Below, piece after piece: positions 10,710 through 22,316 of a stretch of DNA of 64,000 bases. The notes under the pieces were generated by a model, which made no database searches, was not told the origin of the DNA, and saw only the letters and a list, made by a program, of their open reading frames with translations. The position numbers and the translations under genes are program-made. Within the stretch, counting starts at the first letter, position 1, and each line of letters begins with the position of its first letter. The DNA comes from Floccularia luteovirens (Eukaryota; Basidiomycota; Agaricomycetes; Agaricales; Squamanitaceae), in the NCBI GenBank assembly GCA_009739215.1, contig VSJF01000005.1, positions 310,001-374,000 of the forward strand, written 5' to 3'.

Positions 10710-13700
10710 TCATGACACCTGCGAAGCATACTTGCGTTTCATATCCTGCGTCAACGCTCGTAACATCGCCACAGTTATCACCGAACTCTCAGCCGTAGTT
10801 ACCGATACCGTACTTTGTGACAAGGACGGGACAGCAGACACCACCGAGTTTGAAGGCGATGGCGTATTCCTGCCATTACGTTGTGGACTGCCAGGTGGAG
10901 TTCTCTCTTCCTCTGCATCAACTGTTGAACCAGCAATGGATGCAGATAGCCGCATACGTTTTGCTTCCGGACTAGAGATAAAAGCCAATATTAATACTCG
11001 TACACTTGAAAAGTTGTCTGGGGCAAAACAAACATACCTTGTAGCATCCGTGTCAAGAGAATAGTTCCGTCTTTTTGGTGACCTCCTGATACTGAGGTTC
11101 AAGGCCTGTACAAGTTTCGGACGCAAAGATCGAAGGTCGGTATCAAATGAAGCGACGGTACTCTTGAGAGCAGTGACAGGTACGTATATTCGGGACTTCA
11201 TTTTCCCTCCAACACGCTGCTCGATGCGAGACATGGTGAGTTCATAAAGGTGATCAATGAACATGCGTGAGGGAAATTCTGGTGGAACCGTAGTCAGCAT
11301 CGCGAAGTGAATAGTGCAAAGGATTTTTATACCTTGGCCAAGATTCCTATGTGACTGCAAATCAAGATAAATATCTTGAGTATAGCTGTCGGTTCTTGTA
11401 TGCTCCAACCATTCAGCAACGGCCGCATATATGGAACTATTCAAAGCACATTAGTTACTATTTGATGATAACAATTATAAAACATACTCGCAATCCTCAA
11501 ATCGCGTTGCAGGAAACGCTGGCAATTTGGAGACTCCATCTATCTCAGCCAAGCGCATTACATAATTCGCCATGCTATCAAGCGAGTTTATTGTTACTTG
11601 GACGATATGACTATACAGGAACCAATCCACTGTGTTGGAAGTTAGCAATGGCAAGTGACATCAGGAAATTTATCTTACAGTAACTATTGGTGGAGCAATT
11701 TTCGAGCCACTCCAGGATGAAGGTCCTAAAAGCGTGTTCGAAATTTTTGAAGATACCTATAAAAAACATGACATTACCATTGGTGAATAACTCAGAAAAT
11801 TGTTTTCATTACCTCGTATCGACAAAGATTCTACCAGTTTCCCTTCAACATCCAATTCAAGGGATGCAAGAGCTTCTTTCAATTTTTCATCGAAGTCTTG
11901 TGTAGTTGAACTCATCGCTAAAATAGTAAAACTTTGGATTGTAGAGTCTTCCACAAGCTTCTTGACCTAAAGTAGTATTAGTTGAATTTCATTCTGGTAT
12001 GTTCAGAGTCATACAGACCATGTCAAAAAAATCAGAGGTCGGAGTTGGCGATGATTCCTTCTCTGTCCAGATGATGACCAATAAAGATGGGACAAAATGT
12101 CGTTTTGGAGGCAATGATTTGATAATGTCTCTTAGTCGGGATGTATCGTCAAGAATTCGGTACTTCCTACCACGAAAGTAAGACATCGTAACCTTTAACA
12201 ACAGACCAAGCGCAATATACCTTTCTATGTCATCAGGTACATTCTCGAGTGGTGTACATTCAAAGACGATGATTCCTGGACTGGGCGTGGTTGGCTCTTC
12301 AGTCACTGAAGCCGGCATCGAAAATACAGCTTCTGCTATCCACTGTCCAGATGCCGGAACATCGAATTTTCGTTCTAGCCAGATTGCTGTCGCGTCACTG
12401 TCCGGATTCATTGACAACCATATGTGCCATGGTGTTGTTTTCCGGATGTGGTATTTATAGGTCTAGATGTGTCTTGATCACTTGAAGGAAAGATCCTTGC
12501 GCCCAACGACGCTCATGTGCTTCGTGATTCTGAAGAATAAAATAGAGGAGCGAAAAGAGGCCATTAGGTCCAGGAGATGAACAACAATATGCGGAATGGA
12601 ACAGTCTGCACCTCTTTCAAACGACGAGCAAGTTCTTCGTCAGTCCGCGGCAGTTGATAATTACTGGATATCCGCCTGCGAGGACGCTTCTGTGGGTTAG
12701 AACTTGATGTGGGGCCTGTCGAGACTCTGCGCTTCTTTTCTGATGTAGAGCCGCGAATGCGAAGTTGATTTGAGCTATCGCCTAGCAATTTCTGACGGTA
12801 CGCTTCGCTATGCTTACAAGCTTCGATCCATGCAGCCTTGTCTGTGACGCGGGTTTTCCATCGTTGGAAACAATCTCTGACAATTGTCCCTTTCTTGGCA
12901 AATTCCGATGCTTTTTCCTTCATTTCTAGGGGTGAATCAGTAACAAGGGTAGGTTGTTCCGGGGCCTTCATTTTCCCTTTAGCATTGCCGTTAGTGACAT
13001 TGACGAGACTGGGTGAACTAGAATCAATTCTGGGTCGCTTGGAGCTAGGGGTACCACTTGGAGAAAAGTTGTTCACTAAGGATAAGCCGGATGCCGATGG
13101 AGAAGGTATGAAAAGAGGGCTCAGTATTTCGGTATTTGTGCGAGTTAAATTTGTTTTGAGGTGGTTGAGCATGAGACTTGAGGATGAGCCAAAGGAGGTT
13201 GTAGGAGTAGATGGTAATGATATGGGTTGCTTTCTAGATAGTACTGGGGGCTCCAGAGGGGATGCGGGTAGGGGTTCATCATTCGTGGTGTTGGTATTTA
13301 TCTTTAAAGGTAGGATGTTTCCAGAAGTAGGAGTAACTACAGATGGAGGAGTGAATGTGAATGCTGGAACTGAGGTATTGATATTATGGCCAGCTTTATG
13401 GAGGGGTGGTGTAACTTTAGGTGTTTCCTCCGACGTTTGGGAAGGAGTCGAAGGAGTGAATGAAGGTGCTTGCGGGTTTAATTGTGGCCACAAAGCCAAT
13501 TTGTTCTCTGGGTCGGTCGCTTTTGTTGAATCAGTAGTTGTTCCTGGACTTTCAAAGTTGATTTTGAATGGAGATGGGAAGCTCCCAAATAATGACTTTG
13601 GAGGTTCATGTTTTGTTTGACCATTTAATGATGGTTGTGAGAAGATTGGTGTCGAGACTAAGAATGCATCTGTCATTTTCTGGAAATGCTTCCACGGAAG

Positions 13701-15789
13701 TTAAGCACTCACAGGACGGTTCTGAACCTTTTTGACCTAAAGATATCTTGTTTGGTGTCGAGGAGGTAGGTAGGCTGTGCGAGTCATTTCCGTTGCTCAT
13801 TACATTAGACGGCTGACTCTCTTGGATGAGAGGCGGGGCATTCGACAATAACAATGTAGCTGGGGGTTGACTGCTGAAAACAGAGCTAACAGAGCTGGAA
13901 GGCTTAAACACTGATTGTGAGGAATCAATGGCATGGTCTTTTGGAGCTGTGGTAAATGCGGGTGTGCCAAAGGCGGACGGTAAGTTGAAGACGTTCGGTG
14001 TTGATGTAAGGGACGAAAATGCAGAAAATGCAGAATTATTCGGAAGGGTTTGAATGCCTGTGCTCCCAAATGCGGACGTTGTGGGCTGGGTACCACTAGA
14101 ACTCTGCAAACCTGCTATGCCGTTGTGCGGCATAGTCATGTCATTCTCTTCGAGCATATCATTTTCTAACTCGTCATCAAAGTGATGCATTTCTTCATCT
14201 TCACCATCGTACTCGTCTTCTGCCTCCCCATCAGCTGATGACGAGACACCATCAATGATTTCTGGGATGGTCAAGCCACCTCTTAGTGACTCAATATCGT
14301 CAATTGTTTCTTTACCAAACAATCTTTCCAGAATGCAAGCAACAAGGTAGATCATGACCACACTCCCCTGATCTCGCAACACGGTAGCAAGCTTTCCAAA
14401 TATTTCCATGCCCCCCGCGCCAACGACCAAAGCTGATGTCTTGCTGATTGGGGCACTGTTCCGCTGAACATGCAAACGAAAATCGGTTGTCAATTTAAAT
14501 ACAGGATGTGACGTGATATGTTCTGGAATGTCTTCGTGACGTTCTCTTTGGTCGCGTATGTGGATTAATCTGTGGTAGACACGCATTTCGAGCTCATTTG
14601 GTGATTCATATCGACCGCGCTGGTCTTCATAGAACTCTTTAAGGCTTTGAAGTGCTGAGAACAATTTTGCAAAAGTCCATTACAGAAATATATGTTTTAC
14701 GCACTGTTCATTAGTTGTTGTTCCTCCAATGCTATAGAAAACCCTTTTCGGTCTCTTTCGAAATGTAGAGCAAGAATATGAAATCGTGCACAGCGATCAT
14801 GGCATTCAATTGCAAGCGGACCAGTGATATGTTGCATAGTAAAGTCATTTCGAACAGCCCGAGAACGATCCCTGATGAAGTTAAAAGTTTGCGAGAATCC
14901 ACCACGCGGAAGAAGGTCGTGAAAGAGGTAATCAAGAGTACGCTGTATGACAAAGGTTAAATCCTATTGTCCAACGTAACTGCTATGCTCACCTTTAAAA
15001 CATTGGGAGGTCGCAAGTCCGAAGGCAAGGTCTTGTCACCAGCAGCACGTTCGTACATCTTGACAGCGCGCTGGTGATCAACACGCTTCGTGCCAGGAAT
15101 CTATATTGTTATCATAGTTTTCCCCACTTGACCAAAGACATATGTTGAGTACGCACGGTTTCCCATTCAAAAAGGTTGTTCTCTCGCTCTCGCCGATATC
15201 GCTCGAAACGCGGACACATATCCATACACGTCCCAACAATTGATATGGCATCTTCTAAACGTTTGGGAACTAGGGGATCGTCCATCTTCCCTTCCAAAAT
15301 GGCTTTTTTGCGTTCAACTTCACGAGCTTTGACTAGCTATTTTTCACAAGTTGGGGAAGTCATAAACATATAACCAAAGAACACTCTTACCTCTTGGTAG
15401 AATTTGTCGCGTTCTTCTGCTGTTTCAAGCTCTGGCTCATTCGCGGGACCTGAATCACTGATAACCGATCCTCCTCCCTCCTCTCCGCTTTGTATATTTT
15501 GTTCATTACTTGTCGTAACATCTCCTTTTGTCGAATTTACTCGCAACGAAACATTTGGGAATTTTCGTGATCCACGCCCCGAGCCTCGACCTCCACCACG
15601 GTGGCCACCTCGCTCCCACTTCTCACCATCAGTATGATTCGTAGGATTTGGCGTACTGGATCCACTTTGTGGACGGCTATCCGTGGAAGACCAGTGCTTA
15701 TTCCGAGAACGAGGTCTTCCCGCCGCATTTTCGATGATAGCTCCACCACGTCCTCTGAGTGGTCGTGGATGCAGTGTAGCATCCATCAT
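10710..15789 (-). CDS. sac3: SAC3/GANP family mRNA-export scaffold
   Basis: This encodes the Sac3/GANP scaffold of TREX-2, which ties transcription and mRNP export to nuclear pores. The N-terminus is Arg/Gly rich (RGGHRGGGRGSGRGSRK) and leads into AEERDKFYQEV. The Sac3 hallmark follows at 15112-15297: GTCMDMCPRFERYRRERENN, FEWET. Later exons supply KMYERAAGDKTLPSDLRPP, TMQHITGPLAIECHDRCARF and FYEDQRGRYESPNELEMR, matching the helical Sac3 core. After the core comes an acidic stretch (DEYDGEDEEMHHFDDELE), then a region with spaced Phe motifs such as SAFGSTG, SAFSAFSS and NVFNLPSAFGTPAF (13900-14100). The C-terminal part holds basic, predicted nuclear segments (KRPRRRISS near 12660-12690; SPKRRNYS). 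The gene spans about 5 kb with many small introns; not every exon border was resolved. The ATG used gives MMDATLHPRPLRGRGG. The core is certain; the tail's limits are less so. Confidence 0.88.
10972..11037 (-). other. 66-base in-frame intron of SAC3
   Basis: On the minus strand this begins GTATGT and ends CTCTAG. It has 22 codons and no stop in frame, so retained transcripts would remain translatable. The translation YVCFAPDNFSSVRVLILAFI is hydrophobic and unlike its polar surroundings, so it is read as an intron. Confidence 0.65.
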
Positions 15790-17448
15790 GACAAGATGAA
15801 GAGGACTTTCCGCACGAAGAAAGACGATGAAGGACCAAATTCAAAAGGTTTCGGTCACGGACGTATGACCCTTCGCGGAGATGTGACAAACAAAGACCAA
15901 AGCTTGCAGTCACAACACTCCCGCTGGCCTCAATATCAACGACAGTCCAGTACTCTCAAAGAAAACCTTAATACCGTCTTGACAACATAGAAAACATGTC
16001 AGAACAAGTCTGTGGCATTATTGTGATTGCGTGCTGTGATGTTCTTGCAGGAATATGTTTAGACTTTTTATCAATTCGTGCGTCATGGGTCATATTCTAA
16101 CCCACACAATGCACTGAATCATCAAGTTCAGGTCATTTTTGCACAGAAATCACTTGTAACGATGGGTGTTGTACTAAAAATCGACCCGATTCTGAAGCAG
16201 AAAGAGAGCCATTAATACAGGAGCCCGAGCTTCAACAACCTAACTCCCATCCACCAATGACAGCGAATAATAACCGAGCTGTTTAATTCATACTTGTGAG
16301 AACTGAGAATCCTACCAGGTTTAACAAACATTCTCATTTTTCGACATAGGTACCCTCATACAAAGGGACATCTTGTTCTGTCCGCTGTTGTATTCTTCCG
16401 TCGCAGCCCTTCCCCCAAGTCCCTACGTTAGACTCCTGAAATAATCGACACCAGTCTATTTAATGTATATCCCACTTTTCCCGCCATCGCTTGTATTTTA
16501 GATATCTCAGTTACAAGATAATGTACGAAATTTACTCACATCAACTGATTCACAGTAACCAAAATAAAAATAAGCCATGGGTAAGCAATTCCTTCAGTCA
16601 CCCATCCTCCACAAATCCTCACATCCATACCTCTCCGCAGTACCATTTGTCCCTGACACAGTGCAATGGCTCGACACTACGGGCGCCAATATCACTGCAC
16701 AAGTTTGCTCCGTGTAATTAAACCATACATCAAGGCCGTTACGCCGCGGATGTCGATTACTCTTCAATGCGAATACATGACGTGTCCAAAACAGTACTCT
16801 TCTGCTCCCGGTTTCTATTTCACAACAATCCCAAATACAAACCCCCCATATACGATGATAGTAACGTAATTTCTCTATCTCGTTCTTCAAACCTCAGTAT
16901 ACATCCGATCGTATAGGATAACACACCCTCGCCAACCAGTTCGTCTTTGAGTTTTTCTAATAATACAGTATGCTATATGGCGATCTCTGCTTTAGGAAAC
17001 TGGCCGAGATACAGGAGAAATGAATCGGGCAGACGTGCATTACTCAGAAATGAGCGAAGCCACCGTAGACTCTTTATGAGCGTCTGCTTTATGAATCACT
17101 ACATCCATAAAAAGTGCTGGATTGTTTAATTTCTTATATCCTCTCGTCATATCGAGCTGTATAATGTATCTTGATTCCCTGTGAAGTTAACAACCATAAA
17201 CCTATGTTGCAAGTTGCATAGGCATCGCGATAGGTTGTATGTTCCATACTACCAGTGACCATGATTTTTGAATATGATGTCAATTGCTAAAGTTAACTAC
17301 ACATATTTTATTTACAAGGAGTGACAGTAATGATCAAAATATGACCCAGAAGCTCAACTATAGAGCTATCATGTATTAAATTATTATTTACTCATATGTC
17401 CAAAGAGCAAGAAAAAACCCGAAACATGATGAATAACCCCAATAATAA
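15790..17448. other. SAC3 promoter and GH16 downstream region
   Basis: About 1.66 kb between two minus-strand genes. The right part is downstream of the GH16 gene and the left part upstream of SAC3. Several short ORFs on both strands at 16490-16890 were read. One plus-strand frame includes PDTVQWLDTTGANITAQV, which looks protein-like but is interrupted and matches no family I know. No gene is called. Confidence 0.35.
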
Positions 17449-19739
17449 TCAACATTGTTGCCACATTTTAACATATTCTCTATAGAAAAAAAATGAATGA
17501 TTAATGATTTGGTCGTCGGATTGATACGGAACAAACTTACACAACCATAGATCTGTCCTCAATAGTTGTTGGCCAGGTAGGTAACCACTTATCCCTTGTT
17601 CGCCAGAAATCGCCCAAGGGAGCTGTGACAGGATCGTTAACAACAATGCAACAAACAAACTGGAATATATCAAACGTACTCGTAGACCCATCCAACCATG
17701 GTTTTTCGTCCCCATCAGGGAACCACCCGTTCGTTCCACCCACAGCTACATCAAGAATAAGATAGAACGCTACAATGAAGGATCAGATCATGCACAAAAT
17801 GATGGCACTACATTGTTGACCCTCACATCTGTCAAATGGTGCAATTTTCGTTCCATTTTGCCAAGGGTTGTTTAGAACGATGACCTCGGAACCGTTTTGT
17901 ACGACAGGAGGGAAGTCTCCTAGTTTGAAAAACGAATCTTTGACCCTAAGGTCGAGGAGGTGATGCAACCGACTGTCTACTGATATCCGACTGATTTCGT
18001 TGTTATGAGCATTTGTACATTGTTATGCAGAAGCCGGGGGGAAAGAACCTACATGAAATCTTCACTCCACTCCAGAACATAATTATGAAAATCTTCAGCA
18101 TAGCTGCCCCTACGTTTGGCCCACCAACCAAATGTCTTGGACACAGCATTGAGGAAGGGAAGTGGACCCCAATTCAACGAACCTCGAACGACGTTCCTAC
18201 CCCTGCACACCTGTCAAAATCATGAAATCGTAAACAGAATAGTAAAACGTACTGTTTAGGGTAGCTCGGGGCGTTACCTCGGGCTTCCATGATGTCTATT
18301 TCACCTAGAAGGGAACATGTGAGCCTATTTTCATCTCGGCCGATGCAGCCGGTCAAATAAACTTACCACTTAAAGGCCATTGTCCGTAAGCATTTTCTAC
18401 TGGAAGCATCCATATCGCAGGCCACAGCTACAGAAGATGTGATTAACGCAATTTGTTCAAACGAATGATCGACATTGTATTAGTCTTACCCAATCACTAA
18501 ACAGAGGTGATAAGCATCGATGTCAAGATATCACAAACATTTACAGACTTACCCAGTCGGGATCTTTGCTCTCACTTCAACACGTCCAAACTTGATACTC
18601 GCGCTTCGTCTCGTGCTGAGTCTTGCACTCTGAACAGGATTAATTACCAGACCCGCAGTTGCATTACTGACAGCAGAACAGGCTTTGTAGTATGCTGCCG
18701 CGTCGAATGTAGCATCCGTTCCAATGGCACTAACATTCTGCCCTGTAAAACCCTCAGAAGTATACGAGGCGCCTGCGGTGACATTATATGTGCAACCGGT
18801 AATATTGTAGACATATCCATCTGTTATCGCATCTATACCAATGTTGTCCGATGTCAGCGTGGGGGTGATATAAAGCCGCCCATTTTGGACGAAAGAGTTG
18901 TTCTGAGAAGCAGTCGTCATTTCAAACTCGCCGTTACTATGCCGTAATCAGTACCCTCGCGCTGGTTTAGTGGCTGTCACTCACCCAAATCCGCTCATAT
19001 CAACTTCGCGGAAAAAGCTGCCATTATCACCAAACACGTTATCGGGGGATTCAAATTGTTCATCCATGACAAGACAGAGGTTACCCTTCAGGAGCGGAAC
19101 ACTCTTCCAGGCTGTATAGCAACGGATGACACCAGTTACAATACCGAGGAAGGCAAAGCCATAAGTCAACAAGTAAGCAATGCGAGAGTATGGATCACGC
19201 TTTTTCAACCATGGTTTATGTAGGTCTTCGACATTGGTCAACATCGTCGACTTCGGACGCTCCTTCTGATACCTCGCGGAGGATACATTTGGAGAATTGT
19301 AAACCGTCATGGGTCTAACTTTTGGTGAAGCAAAAGATTCCCGTAGACGGGCCGAAGAAGGACGGGATGAATTCAGGAGCTCAGAGGTATTTGGACGACT
19401 CCCATAATATGACGATACTCGAGAAAGGTCTGCAACACTGGTAGAAACTGATGGTACAGCACTGTTATGACCGGGTTCGTGTTCAGGGAACGAATATTGG
19501 TTCGAGGTCGCATTCGGACTAGATGGGGTGGTTACGCCTCCATTACCAAGCTCAAATCCACTGAAACTGGCCACGCTCGCGGGTGGGGAGAAAGGATTGC
19601 TAATCCCAAAACTCTGGCTGTGGGGTGTTCTAGGAGGGGAGTCGGCGTGAGCCTCTACCTCTCCATCTGTACCGACCTGGAAGATCGGTTTTGAAGGAGC
19701 GGGTTGTTCTGGAGGCGGAGCTGAAGGAGGGTTAGACAT
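17449..19739 (-). CDS. SKN1/KRE6-type GH16 beta-glucan synthesis membrane protein
   Basis: This is a type II membrane protein of the KRE6/SKN1 family (GH16 fold) needed for cell-wall beta-1,6-glucan assembly in the secretory pathway. A Ser/Pro-rich cytosolic N-terminus of about 190 residues (MSNPPSAPPPEQPAP) precedes one membrane span, IAYLLTYGFAFLGIVTGVI (near 19100-19180). The lumenal part begins LVMDEQFESPDNVF and continues with NGEFEMTTASQNNSFVQNG, KFGRVEVRAKIPTGDWLWPA and the catalytic-type motif GEIDIMEARGN (near 18273-18306). It then has NYVLEWSEDF, AVGGTNGWFPDGDEKPWLDG and the C-terminal VKMWQQC. At least eight short introns are present. The two Glu of EIDIME are the expected GH16 nucleophile and acid/base, so hydrolase or transglycosylase activity is possible, although family members have been hard to show as enzymes. 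The ATG at 19739 opens a long in-frame stretch. Confidence 0.92.
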
Positions 19740-22316
19740 CCGAGCGTACCAGTTTTTACTGGAAGATGTCAGTGGGCTTGGGAGAAAAATGCAAGCTTAA
19801 CAGTAGCTTCGGGAACGCTATGGGGTTATAAGAACGCCACGCTTCCGAGAATCATCTGAACTTGACCCGCTTTCAGATTCTCACCGGAAGTATATACACG
19901 CCTTGTCATGCCATGTTCCTGAAGGCAGGCATGTATCAGGACGATAATAGATTCTGAGGCGAAAGCCAACGATAATACATGGATGAATTCTGATCTCGCA
20001 CGGGTTCTAGGTTCTTCTTCCTGAAAATGAACGTGCGCTGTCATCTCACATATGGCACTTCGATATCGAATTTACATAAACTTTGATTCGCCTGTATCCT
20101 GTCCCGTAGGGATGAGACGTGATGATGACTGGAGGCGCACAATCAGCTCAATATAGGGTTATATTATAGTAATAATACCAAGTACTGATCGGTCAGATCA
20201 CACATGCTACAGAGGGCTGTAACCTGCTATGATAACCAGTATCCCCAAAAATAGTGTTGGGCAACTATACGTCAACTGGATATCGCCGGTTTGATGGAAA
20301 ATTCATGCGGCGAAGGCACACCGCAGAAAGAGCGATAATATCTTGTACCAGTGCCGTGGAACACGGATGTTATACAATCTAATTTCGAGAGGGTGGCATT
20401 CAACTTGTCAGAAATTCCAATGATAAAATCACAGGTGGTTGAGACTCTCGCGACATCTGCAGCAGCAAATCAATTGTCAATCATGGAAGCCGAGCCCGAG
20501 CACCATGCGATAAGGTACTAATGACCATGAAATAAGGGGGTAGAACATGAGAAGCTTTTTATTTAGCAAAACAGGACTTCCATCCCACGCACAAAAAAAG
20601 AGGAAGAACAGCCTCCGCTTGAAAAGACACTTGTTCCGGACTTGGAGTGAATGTCATTTTTCAAAGCTTGATATTGATTGTGTGTACCGGCAACTAGATG
20701 ATTGCTTAGTGTTGAGTGTGGCAGATATGTGATATGCTGTACAAAATGACAGTTTCTGTGACAATTGCGCCTTTTCCTTAATTCGCACATTTCAAAGTCA
20801 GATAATAATGTGACTGTGACCAGCTTTCTGGGGGTGCGAGCTGGTGAGGGCTGCTGTCTCATTCAAAATGCACAATTAACATCGATATTTAAAGATGAAA
20901 ACCATACGTTACTACGGATTGTGGGCGTGAACTCTTATGTTACAAGGGAGGGAGGATTTTTCTAGAGGAATGCCCCATATGCTCCCTGGGTAAAAAATCT
21001 GATGTCCGAGTGGATAAATCGTATACAGATCTATCTGCTTGGTTGATTCAGTCTCTTTATTTAACTTGTTATCTTCCGAGCGATCGCACGCTTAGCTCCC
21101 GGTGGACCACCGCTTTACAGTGGGGGGAGTATTCAGCGGTAGGATGACACTGAGAGTTTGAATTTGTATACTGTATTATTTAATACATACTGGTAGGGGT
21201 GTGCAAAGACTTACGCTAGTGCATACGGAGCAAAATGCAAATAAATCTAATTCACACAATTTTTGTGTTATTGTATTGTTGGAAAATATGCAGGTACGAT
21301 GAGAAAGCAATTTTGTAAGTGTCACAATTAATCCGTTGAATGAGGAATGTTAACGAAGCCTTGCAAGTGGTAGGTTAATAATTCTTCAGGTTCCTGCCAT
21401 CATCACATCGACCTTCCATTCAGTAAAACTGTTCGACATTCAACATTTTGTCCTGACCTGACTTGACGTGACACTAGTGTTCTTACCTAGTCAACCAGTC
21501 AATGATCGCATCATTTCTCACACCCGACCTTCAAAATTATCTCATTTAGAACAAATTCCATAACTCCAGGTGTTTGTTTAACCTTTCAAAGTGTCGTCCT
21601 AACCTATCAGAATCAAGGGGAACATTTATTTATGTGTTATAATATAATATATTGTGATAAAATATTTAAAAAAGTACAAACGTGGCAGTGGTCCGGACAA
21701 CGTTTCGATCGATGACAGCTGGTATTTCCACCATATGTGTGTTTATAGACCACTGTCAATGTTCCTTACATCTTTTCTTCTTTCGGTAACAATTACCACA
21801 ACAGAATGGATTTAGGAAGGGTTTTGAGCTGTGTTTGTTCTTTCGACCTAGCTTGGTTCTCTCTGATGGAATATGGAATAATCCGAACCTCTAGAATGGA
21901 GTGAAAGCGGATCGGCTTGTACTAATGGCACCTAGCGGACATTAGATGTGTAACATTAAACGTTCCTAACTTCTTCAGACCGTGTGGGCGCGGGAGGAAT
22001 GTTCTGCACACTTCAACGGTCGGTCCGTCAGACGTCCAAATCATCAACGTGTACCGCTGTCGGAATACTCCCGTGATATCACCCCAAAAGTAGGAGCCTT
22101 GACTCTGGACTTGGGCGTCTTCCGGAAGGCACGTCCTATCACATTGATTTTACCAAAGAATGATCACGTCCGATAGGGTTTCAAGTGCGGGATCTCTTTT
22201 ATATACATATACTCGTGTTGCACATGATGATTCTTAGGTCTTGCGCTGCTCATTACTGTACCTTACCTCCCGGCTTTCGTTCTTTTCTTCCTCGTCAGCC
22301 ACAGTAATTAGCTATC
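19740..22316. other. 2.6-kb gene-poor region between divergent genes
   Basis: The region lies between the minus-strand GH16 gene and the plus-strand GT2 gene. I found no ORF with recognisable protein. It contains AT-rich blocks (about 21630-21675), a short imperfect inverted repeat (21684-21693 against 21748-21757) and a CT-rich stretch with TATATACATATA (about 22200-22212) roughly 110 bases before the GT2 ATG. Both promoters must lie here. No terminal repeats or transposase fragments were seen. Confidence 0.4.

Noticed and set aside
12838..13620. Long plus-strand open frame of 260 codons
   Set aside because: It is antisense to a SAC3 exon of biased composition, has no recognisable domains and repeats Val and Gly as expected from the opposite strand.
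20995..21060. Possible tRNA-Ser/Leu-like sequence (TGTCCGAGTGG A-box and a GGTTGATTC B-box-like element)
   Set aside because: The spacing is short, no acceptor stem pairs and the B-box lacks the required GTTCGA core. At best a chance resemblance.
21684..21757. Inverted repeat GGCAGTGGTC / GACCACTGTC
   Set aside because: Only 10 bases with one mismatch and a 54-base loop; expected by chance in a region of this size.
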